From JABDBL01 sp963845445 (lineage in GTDB: Bacteria > Cyanobacteriota > Vampirovibrionia > Obscuribacterales > Obscuribacteraceae), in contig CAWJSE010000002.1 in the NCBI GenBank assembly GCA_963845445.1, forward strand, positions 3,224,001-3,288,000: DNA of 64,000 nt, written 5' to 3'. The notes under the pieces were generated by a model, which was given only the letters and a program-made list of their open reading frames with translations, ran no database searches and had not been told where the DNA came from. How positions within the stretch are numbered: position 1 is the first letter of the stretch; the number at the start of each line of letters is the position of its first letter. The position numbers and the translations under genes are program-made. Positions 50,861 to 60,963 of this stretch are shown piece by piece.

Positions 50861-50954
50861 GCTCTGTAGAAATTCGACCAGCGCGTATCGTTTTACCTTC
50901 GATCCGAGGCAGGCTCATCGGGCACAAAATGCCGGCACGAAAGCGGGAGTGCAG

Positions 50955-51218
50955 ATGAGCAAACAGAAAGGGATTCAAATGTTCCGGTTGTTCAAAGGCA
51001 TGAGTCTGGTCGACAAAATCGCCCTGACAGCGACGATGATCGCATCGACCTTCGCCCTCTCCTGCGTGGGGCTGGGCGGTTCCAACAACCCACATGTGGC
51101 ATACATCCTTGATCGACCCGTCGTATTGGGGGCACTGGGTGTATTGGCCGGCACGATGGTCATATGCGTCTTGATCAGTTTCGTCCAATCCAAACGGGAG
51201 GGAAAGAACTTCGATTAA
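50955..51218 (+). CDS. Small two-span membrane protein
   Basis: An 87-residue protein from ATG 50955 (GGGAG 6 nt upstream). A basic N-terminus (MSKQKGIQMFRLFKGMS) precedes two membrane segments, KIALTATMIASTFALSCVGLG (about 21-41) and VVLGALGVLAGTMVICVLISFV (about 56-77), then a charged tail (QSKREGKNFD). No family was recognised. It follows the gene ending at 50860 after 94 bp. Confidence 0.65.
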   Translation: MSKQKGIQMFRLFKGMSLVDKIALTATMIASTFALSCVGLGGSNNPHVAYILDRPVVLGALGVLAGTMVICVLISFVQSKREGKNFD

Positions 51219-51353
51219 CTCTTTCCAGGAAAAAGAGCGCTCCTAAACCGTCGCCTAAGCGGGACGGGATCCGGTCAACCAAGGGACCGCAATGTCTGGG
51301 ACGACGAAGTCCCAGCATTTGCGGTCGACTCGTCGCTATCTATCCGGAAAAGC

Positions 51354-51421
51354 AAACTCATGCCTAGTGGGTAACTCTGGCTAATCGCCAGACAGGGGGT
51401 TCGAATCCCGCCTGAGGCTTT
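51354..51421 (+). tRNA. tRNA-like fold in a 5' leader, degenerate
   Basis: AAAGC-aaa-CTCA pairs with TGAGGCTTT. TCTGGC-TAATC-GCCAGA is an anticodon-arm-like hairpin, and GGGGG-TTCGAAT-CCCGC a T-arm-like hairpin with one mismatch. The D arm is missing and the arm lengths are not those of a standard tRNA, so it is a decayed tRNA or tRNA-derived element. It ends 86 bp before ATG 51507. Confidence 0.4.
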
Positions 51422-51506
51422 GGGATCCGCGGTTCTAACTTGATTAATTCAGTCTGGCACACGCCAGACAATCGAGCCAAAGCCGCGTGACCCGAAGGAG
51501 GATCTT

Positions 51507-51959
51507 ATGTCCGAGCAGATGTATCCCAACGACCGCATTCGCCTGGTCCTCGCCACCTTCATTAAGGCAGCGCGCAGCTGTCCACCCCAGTTTGAGAGCA
51601 GCACGCTCTTTCAGGCGCTCCAGGAGGGACAGCTGGTACTGCGTCGTCTGGATAACGCCTATGCCGAGATGGAGTACTTAGACGGTCTTTACCGCGAGAC
51701 GACAGGAGAGTATGAGAACGGCCACTGCGACATCACGGATGCCCAGAGGGTTGGACGTGACGCTCACCAGGCTCGGGAGCACTATCAGGCGCTTAAGACT
51801 GAGTTCGCTCAGAGTCTGATCAACCTCAGTACCCAGCTTCTGAGTGCCTCGACCGAGACTAAGCGCCAGTCTTGGTATGCTGCACGAGACTTCCATACCG
51901 CCCTGCGTAAGACTGCTGCAGCTCTGGCTACCGGCTGGACAAACTGGAGCCGGATCTAA
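51507..51959 (+). CDS. GC-rich hypothetical helical protein
   Basis: A 150-residue soluble helical protein (LVLATFIKAARSCPPQFESS, EYLDGLYRETTGEYENGHCD, AREHYQALKTEFAQSLINLS). AAGGAGG lies 6 nt before ATG 51507. No family was recognised. The leader carries a tRNA-like fold and a hairpin (GTCTGGC/GCCAGAC, about 51452-51469). Confidence 0.68.
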   Translation: MSEQMYPNDRIRLVLATFIKAARSCPPQFESSTLFQALQEGQLVLRRLDNAYAEMEYLDGLYRETTGEYENGHCDITDAQRVGRDAHQAREHYQALKTEFAQSLINLSTQLLSASTETKRQSWYAARDFHTALRKTAAALATGWTNWSRI

Positions 51960-52241
51960 CAGAGCGGTTTATGCTTCGATGACAGTGAATGATTTGATTC
52001 TGTTCGCGGTCAGTGAATGAGTGTCATCAAGTTGGTGACGCTTTGTCTGCTTGGTTTTGATTGAATGGGGTGAGATTGCTCATCTCAATTGTGCTTGCTT
52101 GAGAGAGAGATTGTTTGCAGGGGTCGCGATTATCAGAAGCAATGTCGCGGCTGCAGAATTTCAGATCCAAATTGCAGAAAGGTAGCTTCTGTACCTTTTT
52201 TCTTTTCCAGGCCCCTAAATAAGGGTCGAATTTTATGGCAG

Positions 52242-54913
52242 CTAACCAGAATGCAAAATCTCTGTTTTTATAGTGGATGCATTCTTTTCTAGCAGTTTTT
52301 GCAGGGCAGGATATTTTGTCAGTTTTGGATCTTCTTTAATAATTTCAATTGCGGCATGCCGAGCATCAGTAAGAATGGCTGTGTCTTGGGTAAGGTCGGT
52401 TAATACTAAATCTGGCAAACCACTTTGTCTAAAGCCTAAAAATTCTCCTGGTCCTCTAATGGCCAAATCTTTTTCTGCCACCACAAAGCCATCGTTTGTT
52501 TGTGTTAATACATTCAGTCTGTCACGTGTAGACTGTGTCCTGCTATCGGTGACCAAAAAGCAATAAGATTGATCAGCTCCTCGCCCCACCCGCCCGCGCA
52601 ATTGATGTAATTGTGCCAGTCCAAATCTATCAGCATTTTCAATTACCATAACCGAAGCATTAGGCACATCCACACCCACTTCAATTACGGTGGTGGATAC
52701 TAAAATATTGTATTCGTGCGTGCGGAAATCATTCATTACTTCTTCTTTTTCTTGCGGCTTCAATTTGCCATGCATTAAGCCAATGCGCAAATCGGGAAAT
52801 ATTTTTTCTTTTAATTTTTCGTACTCTACAGTGGCGGCACGTGCTGACAATGTTTCAGACTCCTCAATTAGAGGGAAAACAATATAAATTTGCCTACCTG
52901 CTTGCACTTGTTCTTGGATAAAGCTAAACATAGCTTTCTTTTCGCCTGCTCCCATTAATTTGGTTAAAATAGGTTTTCTGCCTGGCGGTAATTCATCAAT
53001 TTCTGATAAATCTAGGTCGCCATGAATGGTCAGTGCCAGTGTCCTAGGAATCGGCGTAGCAGTCATAGTTAAAAGCTCAGGCGACAAGCTTTTAGCTTTT
53101 AATCGGGCTCGCTGTTTAACACCAAAGCGATGCTGTTCATCAATTATTATCAGACCTAATTTTTTAAATTCAACCTCATCTTCTAATAAAGCATGTGTAC
53201 CCACAATCAAATGTGCTTCACCGGAGGATACTAATTGACGTGCTTCTCGGCGTTCTTTGGCGCCATGCTTACCTAAAAGGATAGTAGATTTTAATCCCAA
53301 AGGCTCAATAAATTTTTGGCATTGATTATAATGTTGCTCTGCTAAAATCTCTGTTGGTGCCATCATTGCCACCTGAAAGCCGTTGTCTATAGCAATTAGA
53401 GCCGATAGCAAAGCAACTATTGTTTTACCGGAACCAACATCTCCTTGCACCAGCCGATGCATTGGCTTATTAGAACTCAGATCGAGGGCAATTTCTTTGC
53501 ATACACGCTCTTGTGCTCCAGTTAATTTAAAAGGTAAATTCTGCCGTAATTTCTCAACTAAAGGATTATTAGCAGTATCTAGACTGAGCGCCTTTTCTTC
53601 TTGTTCAAAAGCATGACGCCTTTTGGCCAGAGTCAATTGCAAGGCAAAAAGCTCATCAAAGACCAATCTGTGTCGTGCTTCTATAAAATCTTCCATGGCT
53701 TCCGGAAAATGGATTTTCTGTAAAGCCATTGTTTCTTCAATTAAACAATATTTGTCTTTTACCGCTGAGGGTAATATGTCTTCTATACGCTGCCCATATT
53801 TTTCTAAAGCATGATGAATAATTAGCCGCAAATGTCTCAGACTCACGCCCTCAGTAAGCGGATACACCGGTACCAAGCGGCCGGTGTTTAAAGTTCTCAA
53901 GCTTTCTTTTTCTTCTTGCGACAAATAGCGATTTTCTTCATCGTCTATAAAGCCCAATAATTCCAATTCGCAATTTTTTAAAGTGTAGCGATTATAATGC
54001 TTGTCACGTTCTACTATGCCCGAAGCCATTACCTGACAGCCTTTAGGGTATTGATCTTTATAACGATCGAGTAAAAATTTATTTGACTTACCGCCAATGA
54101 AACGGGTTATAGCAATGCTTCCTGTGCCATCGGTAATAATAGCCGTCAGTATAGAAATTTTACTCTTTGGCGATTGAAAAGCGCTCACTGACTTAATAAC
54201 GCCAATAATAGTAACTTCTTGTCCTGGTTTAAGCGAGCTAATTTTGACCTTATCGCTAAAATCAATATGCCGCCGCGGGTAGTGGCGCAATAAATCTTCT
54301 ACTGTATTTATGCCAATGGCAGAAAGCATCGTTTTATAACGTGGCCCCACACCTTTTACATATTGCACATCAATTTGACCGGGTTCCATGCCCTCTAAGT
54401 GGGCTGGCAACGCTGGCTTTTTGCCTGCGCCGCCGAGCGCATAAGTGCCGGCTGTATTCTCCTTTATGGAGAGAGCATTTTTAGCACTGCTTTTATTGCT
54501 TGTCGGTTTTGGTGCTGAAGCAATTTGGCTGGTATGGGGTTTCTTAATCGCCGAAGCGCTTTGCGAGCCCATCTCAGGCTTTTCTGTAGAATCCATATAT
54601 TGTCCTAAGGCAGGACTGAAGGTAGCCTTTTTCTTTTCTAAAAGGTGCTCTACCCGCAAAAGAATTGAAATACGGCTGGCTACGTCTGTTGTTGGGTACG
54701 AACGAAAAGCCCACGTATTGTTACCCATATTGGTTCATGCGGATGCGCTTTACACAATTCAGCAGCGGTCTTACGCATAAAGCCGGAAAAGGTATGATGC
54801 TTACCTTGAAAATCAGCATAGTGAGCCTTTCTCTCTATGAGAATGGCTTTCTTCATCACCGAAGAAAGTTTTTCCTCATCTGGCGTAGCTTTTATTGAAG
54901 TGTAAGAAACCAA
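52242..54913 (-). CDS. recG: ATP-dependent DNA helicase RecG
   Basis: RecG remodels stalled forks and Holliday junctions. The wedge/OB domain (about 120-330 of the 54728 frame: YVKGVGPRYKTMLSAIGINTVEDLLRHYPRRH), Walker A GDVGSGKT, the DEQHRFG box, TATPIPRT and QLRGRVGRG are all present. The main frame opens at 54728. An overlapping frame upstream (to 54913) encodes HYADFQGKHHTFSGFMRKTA, which matches the N-terminal extension of cyanobacterial RecG (recalled). Joining the two at about 54700 needs one indel in a CAACAACAG tract. I therefore place the start near 54913, with 54728 the alternative. Confidence 0.93.
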
Positions 54914-55018
54914 ATTTATTACTCGATATACGAATGCCCAGCCATGCAGTAAGCCTAGAGACTTAATCGCCTTTTGGCTACGAAATTTGCTTTAAGCATT
55001 GGCCGCGCGGCAATGAAA

Positions 55019-55597
55019 TTATTGCAATCTGTTTAAAATTAGCTTACTGATTGCTTTTAGCGTGGCAAAAACACCTAGCCCTTCTGAAGCTATGGCTTCA
55101 AAGCTAGGCACAGCGCGTATATTTAATTCCTTTTCCAAACGTTCAACCGGCATGGCTGTAGCCAAGTCGCGCTTGTTGTATTGTAAAACCCAGGGAATGT
55201 TATCAAGGGTCAAGTTATATTCAGACAAGTTTTCAATCATATTTTGCAAAGAGTCTACATTATCTTTAGAGCGTGTAACGTCAGAATCCGCCACAAAAAT
55301 AATGCCGTCCACACCATTTAAAATAAGCTTACGGCTAGCGTTATACTCAACCTGACCAGGAACCGTATAAAGTGAAAATCTGGTTTTAAATCCTTGTACT
55401 TCGCCTAGGTCTAAGGGTAAGAAATCAAAGAATAAAGTTCTTTCTGTTTCAGTGGCTAAGCTAATTAATTCTCCGCGGGTAGTTGGTGCTAATTGGCTGT
55501 GAATATATTTGAGATTGGTTGTTTTGCCACCAAGGCCAGTGCCATAGTAAACAATTTTGCAATTAATTTCCCTTGCTGCGTAGTTAACTAGTGCCAT
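55019..55597 (-). CDS. mglA: MglA-family Ras-like GTPase
   Basis: A 192-residue small GTPase. The P-loop GTGLGGKTT (19-27), switch region with YTVPGQ (77-82, where Ras has DTAGQ), NKRD (141-144) and the SEAIASEG-type G5 region are typical of bacterial MglA. MglA sets cell polarity and motility in Myxococcus and Thermus; no MglB is seen in the window. ATG 55597 begins MALVNYAAREINCKIVYYG, the conserved family start. It lies in the AT-rich backbone beside recG. Confidence 0.93.
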   Translation of the reverse strand: MALVNYAAREINCKIVYYGTGLGGKTTNLKYIHSQLAPTTRGELISLATETERTLFFDFLPLDLGEVQGFKTRFSLYTVPGQVEYNASRKLILNGVDGIIFVADSDVTRSKDNVDSLQNMIENLSEYNLTLDNIPWVLQYNKRDLATAMPVERLEKELNIRAVPSFEAIASEGLGVFATLKAISKLILNRLQ

Positions 55598-55784
55598 TCC
55601 AGCCCTTTTGACTCCAAATAATTTTTAGCCAGCCAGCTCTCTGCCATTTCAATATACCAACAAAAACTAGCTCTTTCGCAAGCGGATACTATTCTCTTTA
55701 TTAACACAGTTTTTATTTTTCCGGAATAGTAACATCGAGTAAAGTTCTCGAAACAGACTACCACGATGAAGACCTAATGGCGAC

Positions 55785-55964
55785 CTAATTTAGAGCAAAC
55801 GTTTCAATTTCGATTGCCAATTGTGTCCTTATCCGATAGAGCTTAGCCATCTCAGCTCTTTTCATGCTATTATTTAATTCCCGGTATATTTCACTCTCAA
55901 TCATTTGAGTCTGTAATGTATATAGACGTGAGCGGCTTAACCGGTCGAACTTTTTTGTCAGCAT
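55785..55964 (-). CDS. Possible small protein
   Basis: A 59-residue frame, MLTKKFDRLSRSRLYTLQTQ followed by MIESEIYRELNNSMKRAEMAKLYRIRTQLAIEIETFALN. It is helical and basic, with plausible composition for the AT-rich backbone, but has no clear ribosome site. It lies between mglA and rpmB. Nothing identifies it. Confidence 0.35.
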   Translation of the reverse strand: MLTKKFDRLSRSRLYTLQTQMIESEIYRELNNSMKRAEMAKLYRIRTQLAIEIETFALN

Positions 55965-56017
55965 TTTTATCAAATCAAATAGTTATCGGATATCAGCAAA
56001 AATAAAAGTAGGAATTT

Positions 56018-56221
56018 ATGGCTAAGCGTTGTGATGTATGTGGTAAGGGTCCCATGACTGGGCGTAACTATTCTTTTTTGCGTTCGCACTACAATCCGCA
56101 AAATAAAAGACGCTTCATGCCAAATTTGCAATCAGTTAAAGCCCTAATAGACAAAACAGTTAAGCGGATAAAAGCCTGTACAAAATGCATTAAAGCAGGC
56201 AAAATCCATCGCGCTGTTTGA
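56018..56221 (+). CDS. rpmB: 50S ribosomal protein L28
   Basis: A 67-residue L28 with the CDVCGKGPMTGRNYSFLRSH start and a CxxC pair at each end (Cys5/Cys8 and Cys54/Cys57), the zinc-binding form of L28. GTAGGA precedes ATG 56018. The sequence ends ACTKCIKAGKIHRAV. It is a single-copy housekeeping gene and marks the AT-rich DNA as chromosomal. Confidence 0.96.
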   Translation: MAKRCDVCGKGPMTGRNYSFLRSHYNPQNKRRFMPNLQSVKALIDKTVKRIKACTKCIKAGKIHRAV

Positions 56222-56747
56222 TCGCTCTTAGCATTAGTTTTTTAAAAAGCAGATTTGCTTTTTCTTCAATACCAAATTCTTGATAACGAGCACTACGCTC
56301 ACGCTTATCCCATCTATACAGCCAGCTGTTTACAAGCTTCTTGATTAGCTAAAGCTGCATTGTGACTAGCAAGTATCAATCTAGCGCTAGCTGTGTATAT
56401 CTGTAAAGCGGACATTTAATAATGGCGTAACGCCCAGATAAGCAGAATTTATAGACTGTTTTTTATAGATGGTCCTCACCATTGTTGCCAGGTTGTAAGT
56501 AATGTACTCGCCTGGATGCTTAATTTGAGAATTTACAGATCTGCTCATAAATCTTGCTTCTCTCATTCTAAAAATGTCAAGCTAGGTTAATCGTCCCTTT
56601 CCCATATTTAGGACCCAAAACCAGCCCCCGACTTCGCCCCAGTTGCCGCAAGACCATATTTCGTGCCTGAGGCAGAAATAGGTTGACAGCGGTCCGTTGT
56701 TCTTTGTGGTTGCAAGTCCCCTTTTCCCTTCTCAAAGGAACAGATCG
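56222..56747. other. Intergenic AT-to-GC transition, no gene seen
   Basis: AT-rich to about 56590, then GC-rich leader. TTGACA at about 56683 lies 60 bp upstream of the gene at 56748, but no good -10 box is at the right distance. The long minus-strand open frame here is a shadow of the 56748 gene. Confidence 0.45.
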
Positions 56748-57398
56748 ATGAATGTCGGTTCTGATGACAGCCAGTCCGGCTTTGCGGATCAAACAGTCGC
56801 GGTCCTCAAGGGAATCCTCGAGCTTGGGGGTTCCATTGCTATTGGAGTATCTTCCAGATTCGCTCCGCTCGCTCAAACCCCGCCTGGATTCGCACTTTGG
56901 CAGACCACCACGGTTCAGATGATGTCTGCCATTGCTGCCCAGTTCGCGGACCATCAAAGGCATCTTTTGTTGCTTGTCGACCCTAAGAGAAATCCGCCTA
57001 TCCAAACGGTGCTCGACAATGTCGATCAATTGCGGATAGCCGGGATTGCCCTGCACGGGTACGCCGGCGGCTTTCAAGCCACGCCAGAGCAAGCCGCCAC
57101 CTTGCTGCGGGCGTATACCGACGTGGCTTTTTGGTCCAAGCAATACTTCGGGCAGCCTCTTCAGCATGAACTCTACGAGCTCTTCCTGACCACGCTCGAG
57201 CCGGCAAACTGGGCGCGACGCGAGCTCCTTGCCGCCAACCGCCCGGGCGGCAAAAAGCTGAGCGAAGAGCGACTTAGAGAAATTATCACTGTCATAAAGC
57301 CCATCACACATGCCACTCTGACCGTCCTGGCCATGACGGACATTCTGCAGACTTACCTGCGCCAGTTGGGGGTCGTTTATCAGGACGACCAGCATTAG
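56748..57398 (+). CDS. GC-rich hypothetical protein
   Basis: A 216-residue soluble protein from ATG 56748 (AAAGGA 8 nt upstream). It is mostly helical (QTVAVLKGILELGGSIAIGV, TTTVQMMSAIAAQFADHQRH, TPEQAATLLRAYTDVAFWSK), ending ATLTVLAMTDILQTYLRQLG. No family was recognised. It is first of two co-directional genes in this island; the next codes a zinc-ribbon membrane protein. Confidence 0.68.
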   Translation: MNVGSDDSQSGFADQTVAVLKGILELGGSIAIGVSSRFAPLAQTPPGFALWQTTTVQMMSAIAAQFADHQRHLLLLVDPKRNPPIQTVLDNVDQLRIAGIALHGYAGGFQATPEQAATLLRAYTDVAFWSKQYFGQPLQHELYELFLTTLEPANWARRELLAANRPGGKKLSEERLREIITVIKPITHATLTVLAMTDILQTYLRQLGVVYQDDQH

Positions 57399-57632
57399 GC
57401 ACAATGTCTGCCGCTTTCAATCGCATCAGCGGCGCTACAATCGTGATCATTGCCGGAAGTCGGCTTGACCGGCGCGACCCCATTCACACCGACTTCCGGC
57501 TCTAGCGAGGAGGTGCGCAGAGCTAAACAGGATCAAGTCGCAGACCTACAAGAATGCGGAACTCACATAGACGAGGCGTGTCTCGTTGCTTGCACAGCGG
57601 TTCTGCATTTAACTCCACCGAAAGGAGAATTG

Positions 57633-57968
57633 ATGAAGATCAGGATGTGGTTCGGCGCTTTCTTTACCGTGAACGCGGTCGGCTTTGTGTGGCTTCTGAG
57701 CAACACTCGGGCCACGGTGACTCAGGTCGCTCAGATGTTGGCGGTGGTTGACGCGGTTATTCTTGTTGCCACCTTCTTCGTCTGGTTGTACCATGCACCA
57801 GAAAGGCGACGCCGGAAAGAATTGCTCGAGCACCAGCCAGGTTGCCCGCAATGTCTCGGAAAACAGCAATACGGCGGAGTCCTGGAATCCGCCGGACTTA
57901 CTCCACTGGAGCCTGTCCCCTGCACTTATTGCGGCTACAATCCACACGCGGTCAAGAAGAGCCGGTAG
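57633..57968 (+). CDS. Membrane protein with C-terminal zinc ribbon
   Basis: A 111-residue protein from ATG 57633 (AAAGGAGA 6 nt upstream). Two membrane segments (WFGAFFTVNAVGFVWLL, about 6-22; VDAVILVATFFVWLY, about 39-53) are followed by basic APERRRRKELLE and a zinc ribbon CPQC (about 71-74) ... CTYC (about 98-101). This resembles small membrane zinc-ribbon proteins in which the ribbon binds a partner; no specific family is claimed. Confidence 0.7.
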   Translation: MKIRMWFGAFFTVNAVGFVWLLSNTRATVTQVAQMLAVVDAVILVATFFVWLYHAPERRRRKELLEHQPGCPQCLGKQQYGGVLESAGLTPLEPVPCTYCGYNPHAVKKSR

Positions 57969-58074
57969 CCCCGCATTCTCTCTGGTCGCTCAATTTCGGC
58001 GACTGGCTGACATGGGCATAAGGGACGTAAATTTTGCTGTGAATTACTTGGGCTGCAAACGAGAATGACCCGCG

Positions 58075-58112
58075 GACGCTATCCAGCGTCTTAGGGTCTT
58101 TCTCTATTTTTT
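58075..58112 (+). terminator. Terminator of the 57633-57968 gene
   Basis: GACGCT (58075-58080) pairs with AGCGTC (58085-58090), followed by TTAGGGTCTTTCTCTATTTTTTT. Confidence 0.7.
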
Positions 58113-58265
58113 TAGGCGCTGCCTCGCCTTCGTTCCTCGGCTCAACGCGCGTGCCCTCCTCCGTTTCGCTTTCACCGCCTTACCGGCGCTGTCCGTTCCA
58201 CTGCTTCCTGTTATTCTTTTTGTCCTCTTGTTGGCACCGTCAGCGGTGCCCGACGCATTGTCCAA
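58104..58265 (-). CDS. Possible very basic small protein
   Basis: A 53-residue frame from TTG 58265, AGAGGC upstream: DNASGTADGANKRTKRITGS, then SGTDSAGKAVKAKRRRARAL and SRGTKARQRLKK. It is GC-rich, with Lys and Arg clustered at the C-terminus as in histone-like or ribosomal tails. It lies directly downstream of hslO and ends against the opposing terminator. It may be chance. Confidence 0.3.
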   Translation of the reverse strand: MDNASGTADGANKRTKRITGSSGTDSAGKAVKAKRRRARALSRGTKARQRLKK

Positions 58266-58285
58266 AACAATGCCTCTTTTTTGTT

Positions 58286-59161
58286 TTAGTATTTGCCAGC
58301 TAAATCTAATAGCCTTTCTTTGCCGACATAATAGAACTGATTGCAAAAATGGCAGCGTCCTTCTGCTTGCCCTTCTTTCTCTGCCATAGAGACTAAGTCA
58401 TTTCTTTCTAAAACTTTTAATGCTTCAAAGAAACGCTCATCTGAGCATTTACATTGAAAAGATACAGGGTGTACAGGCATTACTGTTTGCAGTGTAAAAC
58501 CTTCTAAAATACGTCCTAATATTTGCTCCAAGCTCATGCCCCGGCGCATCAAAAAAGTAAAAGTGCCAAAAGTGCTTACGTTATTCTCAATTTGACAAAT
58601 TGTTTCTTCTGTATGATCCGGCAGCAATTGCACAATTAGCCCACCCGCTGCCTCTACACCATGAGAATTTAAATGCGTGCCGATAATAACTAATGAACCT
58701 GTCTTGTTAGAATTAACCAGATATTGATTAATATCTTCGCCAATTTCTCCGGTAGCAAGCTCAACTGTTGAAGTATGCGAAAGACCAAAGCCTTGATCAA
58801 TAGTGACATGCAAATAGCCGGTATGTCCCACTGCTTCACCCACATCAAAATTACCCAGGCTATTAAGCGGTAATTCTACTTGAGGATTTTCAAGATAACC
58901 CCGAACAGTTCCTTTAGGCGAAGCATCAATAAATAATTTACCCAGTGGACCATTGCCTTGAAATTTGAGCGCTACTTGACCTTGCCTAGCCAATAGTGGT
59001 GCTAGCAATATTCCACCGGTCAAAGCTCTACCTAGAGCAGCTGTGGCTGTAAAAGATAAATTATGTCTATGCCTGGCATCGGCAACTAAATGGGTGGTGG
59101 TAGCTATTATTGCTCTGATCGAGCCGTCGGTGGATATTGCCTTTAATATGCCGTCTTCCAT
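58286..59161 (-). CDS. hslO: Redox-regulated chaperone Hsp33
   Basis: A 291-residue Hsp33. The N-terminal core has SFTATAALGRALTGGILLAPLLAR and GPLGKLFIDASPKGTVRGYL. The C-terminal redox switch has CKC (Cys237, Cys239) and CHFC (Cys270, Cys273), which bind zinc when reduced and form disulfides on oxidative activation. ATG 59161 (GGAG 5-6 nt upstream) is preferred to GTG 59167. It protects unfolding proteins in the cytosol during oxidative stress. Confidence 0.95.
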   Translation of the reverse strand: MEDGILKAISTDGSIRAIIATTTHLVADARHRHNLSFTATAALGRALTGGILLAPLLARQGQVALKFQGNGPLGKLFIDASPKGTVRGYLENPQVELPLNSLGNFDVGEAVGHTGYLHVTIDQGFGLSHTSTVELATGEIGEDINQYLVNSNKTGSLVIIGTHLNSHGVEAAGGLIVQLLPDHTEETICQIENNVSTFGTFTFLMRRGMSLEQILGRILEGFTLQTVMPVHPVSFQCKCSDERFFEALKVLERNDLVSMAEKEGQAEGRCHFCNQFYYVGKERLLDLAGKY

Positions 59162-59294
59162 AAGCACTCCACTTAGCCACCCTGCCCGATTAAATCAGGC
59201 TCAGTGACAACATTATAGCTGTTAAATGAAAGGCTTGAAAGATCTGGCTTGGTAAGATTAATTTTTGAGCCAAATAGTCTATGCTAAATGGTCT

Positions 59295-60218
59295 ATGATC
59301 GATGCCCCAGCTATTTTTTTGAGCATCTTTACTAGAAATATGAATGAAGCTTTTGTATTTGCCATAGCCAGCTCGTTTTTTCTTGGACTGAGGCACGGCT
59401 TTGATTGGGATCACTTAGCTGCCATTATGGATATTGTAGGAACAAAAAGCAGCGAAAGTATTGAGTCACATTTATCATTGCCAAAAGCACAAAGTGCAAG
59501 CATTGCCCTGGCGGCTATTTATGCTTTAGGGCACGCACTAATAGTAATTTTTCTGGGTATCGCTGCGTTAAATTTCGCCATGATTTTGCCGGCGTGGCTG
59601 GATCCAATAATGGAGCGCATCATTGGGCTTAGTCTCGTAATCTTAGGTTTGTGGGTTTTTTATTCATTGTGGCGTTATTTGCAGAATAGAGAAAAATTCT
59701 ACCTAGCTAGTCGCTGGATGCTCATTTTTGCCGGGCTAAAGTATTTTGCTAATTGGCTGGCGCGCAAATGTCTTAAGCAGAAAAAGGCACCGTCTTTAAC
59801 TATAGCCAAATATGGGCCTATAGCTGCTTTTTTAGTTGGCATATTGCACGGTATTGGTGCAGAAACCGGTACACAGATACTGCTGATTACAGCTGTAGGG
59901 GCTGCAGCGCATGCTGCGGGCATTTCTATGCTACTTGCTTTCACAGCAGGTTTGCTAATTTCCAATATTTTTATAGCCGTGCTGGGCTCTTGCGGCTTTC
60001 TATACACACAGAATCTCTATCCTGCTTTTGTAGCATCTGGTGCTCTAGCTGCTGCGTTTAGCCTGGTAGTAGGCACGTTTTTTATAACCGGACAAGTTGA
60101 TAATTTGCCAGACTTACAAACGATTTTTTCTTCTGCTAAGAAAAAGATTTCTTATCATCATGCCAATATCCAAACAGACGCGAGCATAGCGGCTGATTAT
60201 CTAAATGTGACACATTAG
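59295..60218 (+). CDS. NiCoT-like nickel/cobalt transporter
   Basis: A protein of about 307 residues with seven or eight membrane segments. LGLRHGFDWDHLAAIMDI in the first helices matches the NiCoT signature (family RHAxDADHI), the metal-binding region. A second feature is ILHGIGAETGTQILLI, the HGxxAET-type motif. The start could be ATG 59295 or ATG 59340. A CsoR/RcnR-type regulator follows after about 100 bp, supporting a metal-transport role; whether it imports or exports is not decidable. Confidence 0.85.
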   Translation: MIDAPAIFLSIFTRNMNEAFVFAIASSFFLGLRHGFDWDHLAAIMDIVGTKSSESIESHLSLPKAQSASIALAAIYALGHALIVIFLGIAALNFAMILPAWLDPIMERIIGLSLVILGLWVFYSLWRYLQNREKFYLASRWMLIFAGLKYFANWLARKCLKQKKAPSLTIAKYGPIAAFLVGILHGIGAETGTQILLITAVGAAAHAAGISMLLAFTAGLLISNIFIAVLGSCGFLYTQNLYPAFVASGALAAAFSLVVGTFFITGQVDNLPDLQTIFSSAKKKISYHHANIQTDASIAADYLNVTH

Positions 60219-60320
60219 AAGTCATTAGATCTATGTGGGTGCTAAAGTTCTAAAATTGTTGTTAGCACAATAAAAATTGGCACTAAATACTATAGCCTTT
60301 TTAGCGCAGAGGAATTTATT

Positions 60321-60653
60321 TTGGCTTTGCATGGAAAAACAAAAGAGATTTTAAAAAATCGTTTGGCGCGTGCCTTGGGGCATTTAAATGCTGTCCACAA
60401 AATGGTGGATGACGAAAAATACTGCATAGATGTGCTCAATCAATTAAAGGCTGTGCAAGCCGCTCTTGATAAAACAGCACAGTTAATGCTTAAACAGCAT
60501 CTTGAAACTTGCGTTGTAGAAGCGGTTAAAGCCAATGACTCAGCTAGAGTAATGGATGAAATTTGGCAATTGTTGCGCAAAGGTTCTTACCTGGAAGAAG
60601 AGACAGAAATTCTAGCTGCCGCTCCTGCTAACAAGCCTAAATGTTGCGGCTGA
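60321..60653 (+). CDS. CsoR/RcnR-family metal-sensing repressor
   Basis: A 110-residue DUF156 protein. RLARALGHLNAVHKMVDDEKYCIDVLNQLKAVQAALDK and the ligand set Cys35, His60, Cys64 match the CsoR-type site; a C-terminal KCCG adds two cysteines. Start TTG 60321 is used because GAGGAA lies 7 nt upstream. Repressors of this family release DNA on binding Cu or Ni/Co. The NiCoT-like gene just upstream suggests Ni/Co sensing (compare InrS, which also has Cys-His-Cys ligands). Confidence 0.9.
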   Translation: MALHGKTKEILKNRLARALGHLNAVHKMVDDEKYCIDVLNQLKAVQAALDKTAQLMLKQHLETCVVEAVKANDSARVMDEIWQLLRKGSYLEEETEILAAAPANKPKCCG

Positions 60654-60963
60654 TGAGCGAAAAATTTCCCACTGCTTTGACTTCATAAAAAGCATATTGC
60701 AAAAAGGCCAAAGGCGACCGAAAACAACTGGACTTTATCCAGTAAGTCTCCGCTCGCCCTGGGCAAGCCCCGCTTGAAAATCTCGTTTTTATCTAGATAT
60801 AAGGCTCGTAATTACCGCAGAGCATGACAACATTAAATGCGTTCTTTACAACCGGTCATGGCTCCGCTAGCGCTCTTGATTATCTATCTGTCAATAAGAT
60901 GCGCCAGACGCAGCGCATCTTTGCTAATTGTATTATCGCTAGCAGCAAGCAAACTTCGCTTGA

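Noticed and set aside
56577..57404. 275-codon minus-strand ORF
   Set aside because: It is antisense to the 56748 gene, which has a ribosome site and better protein character.
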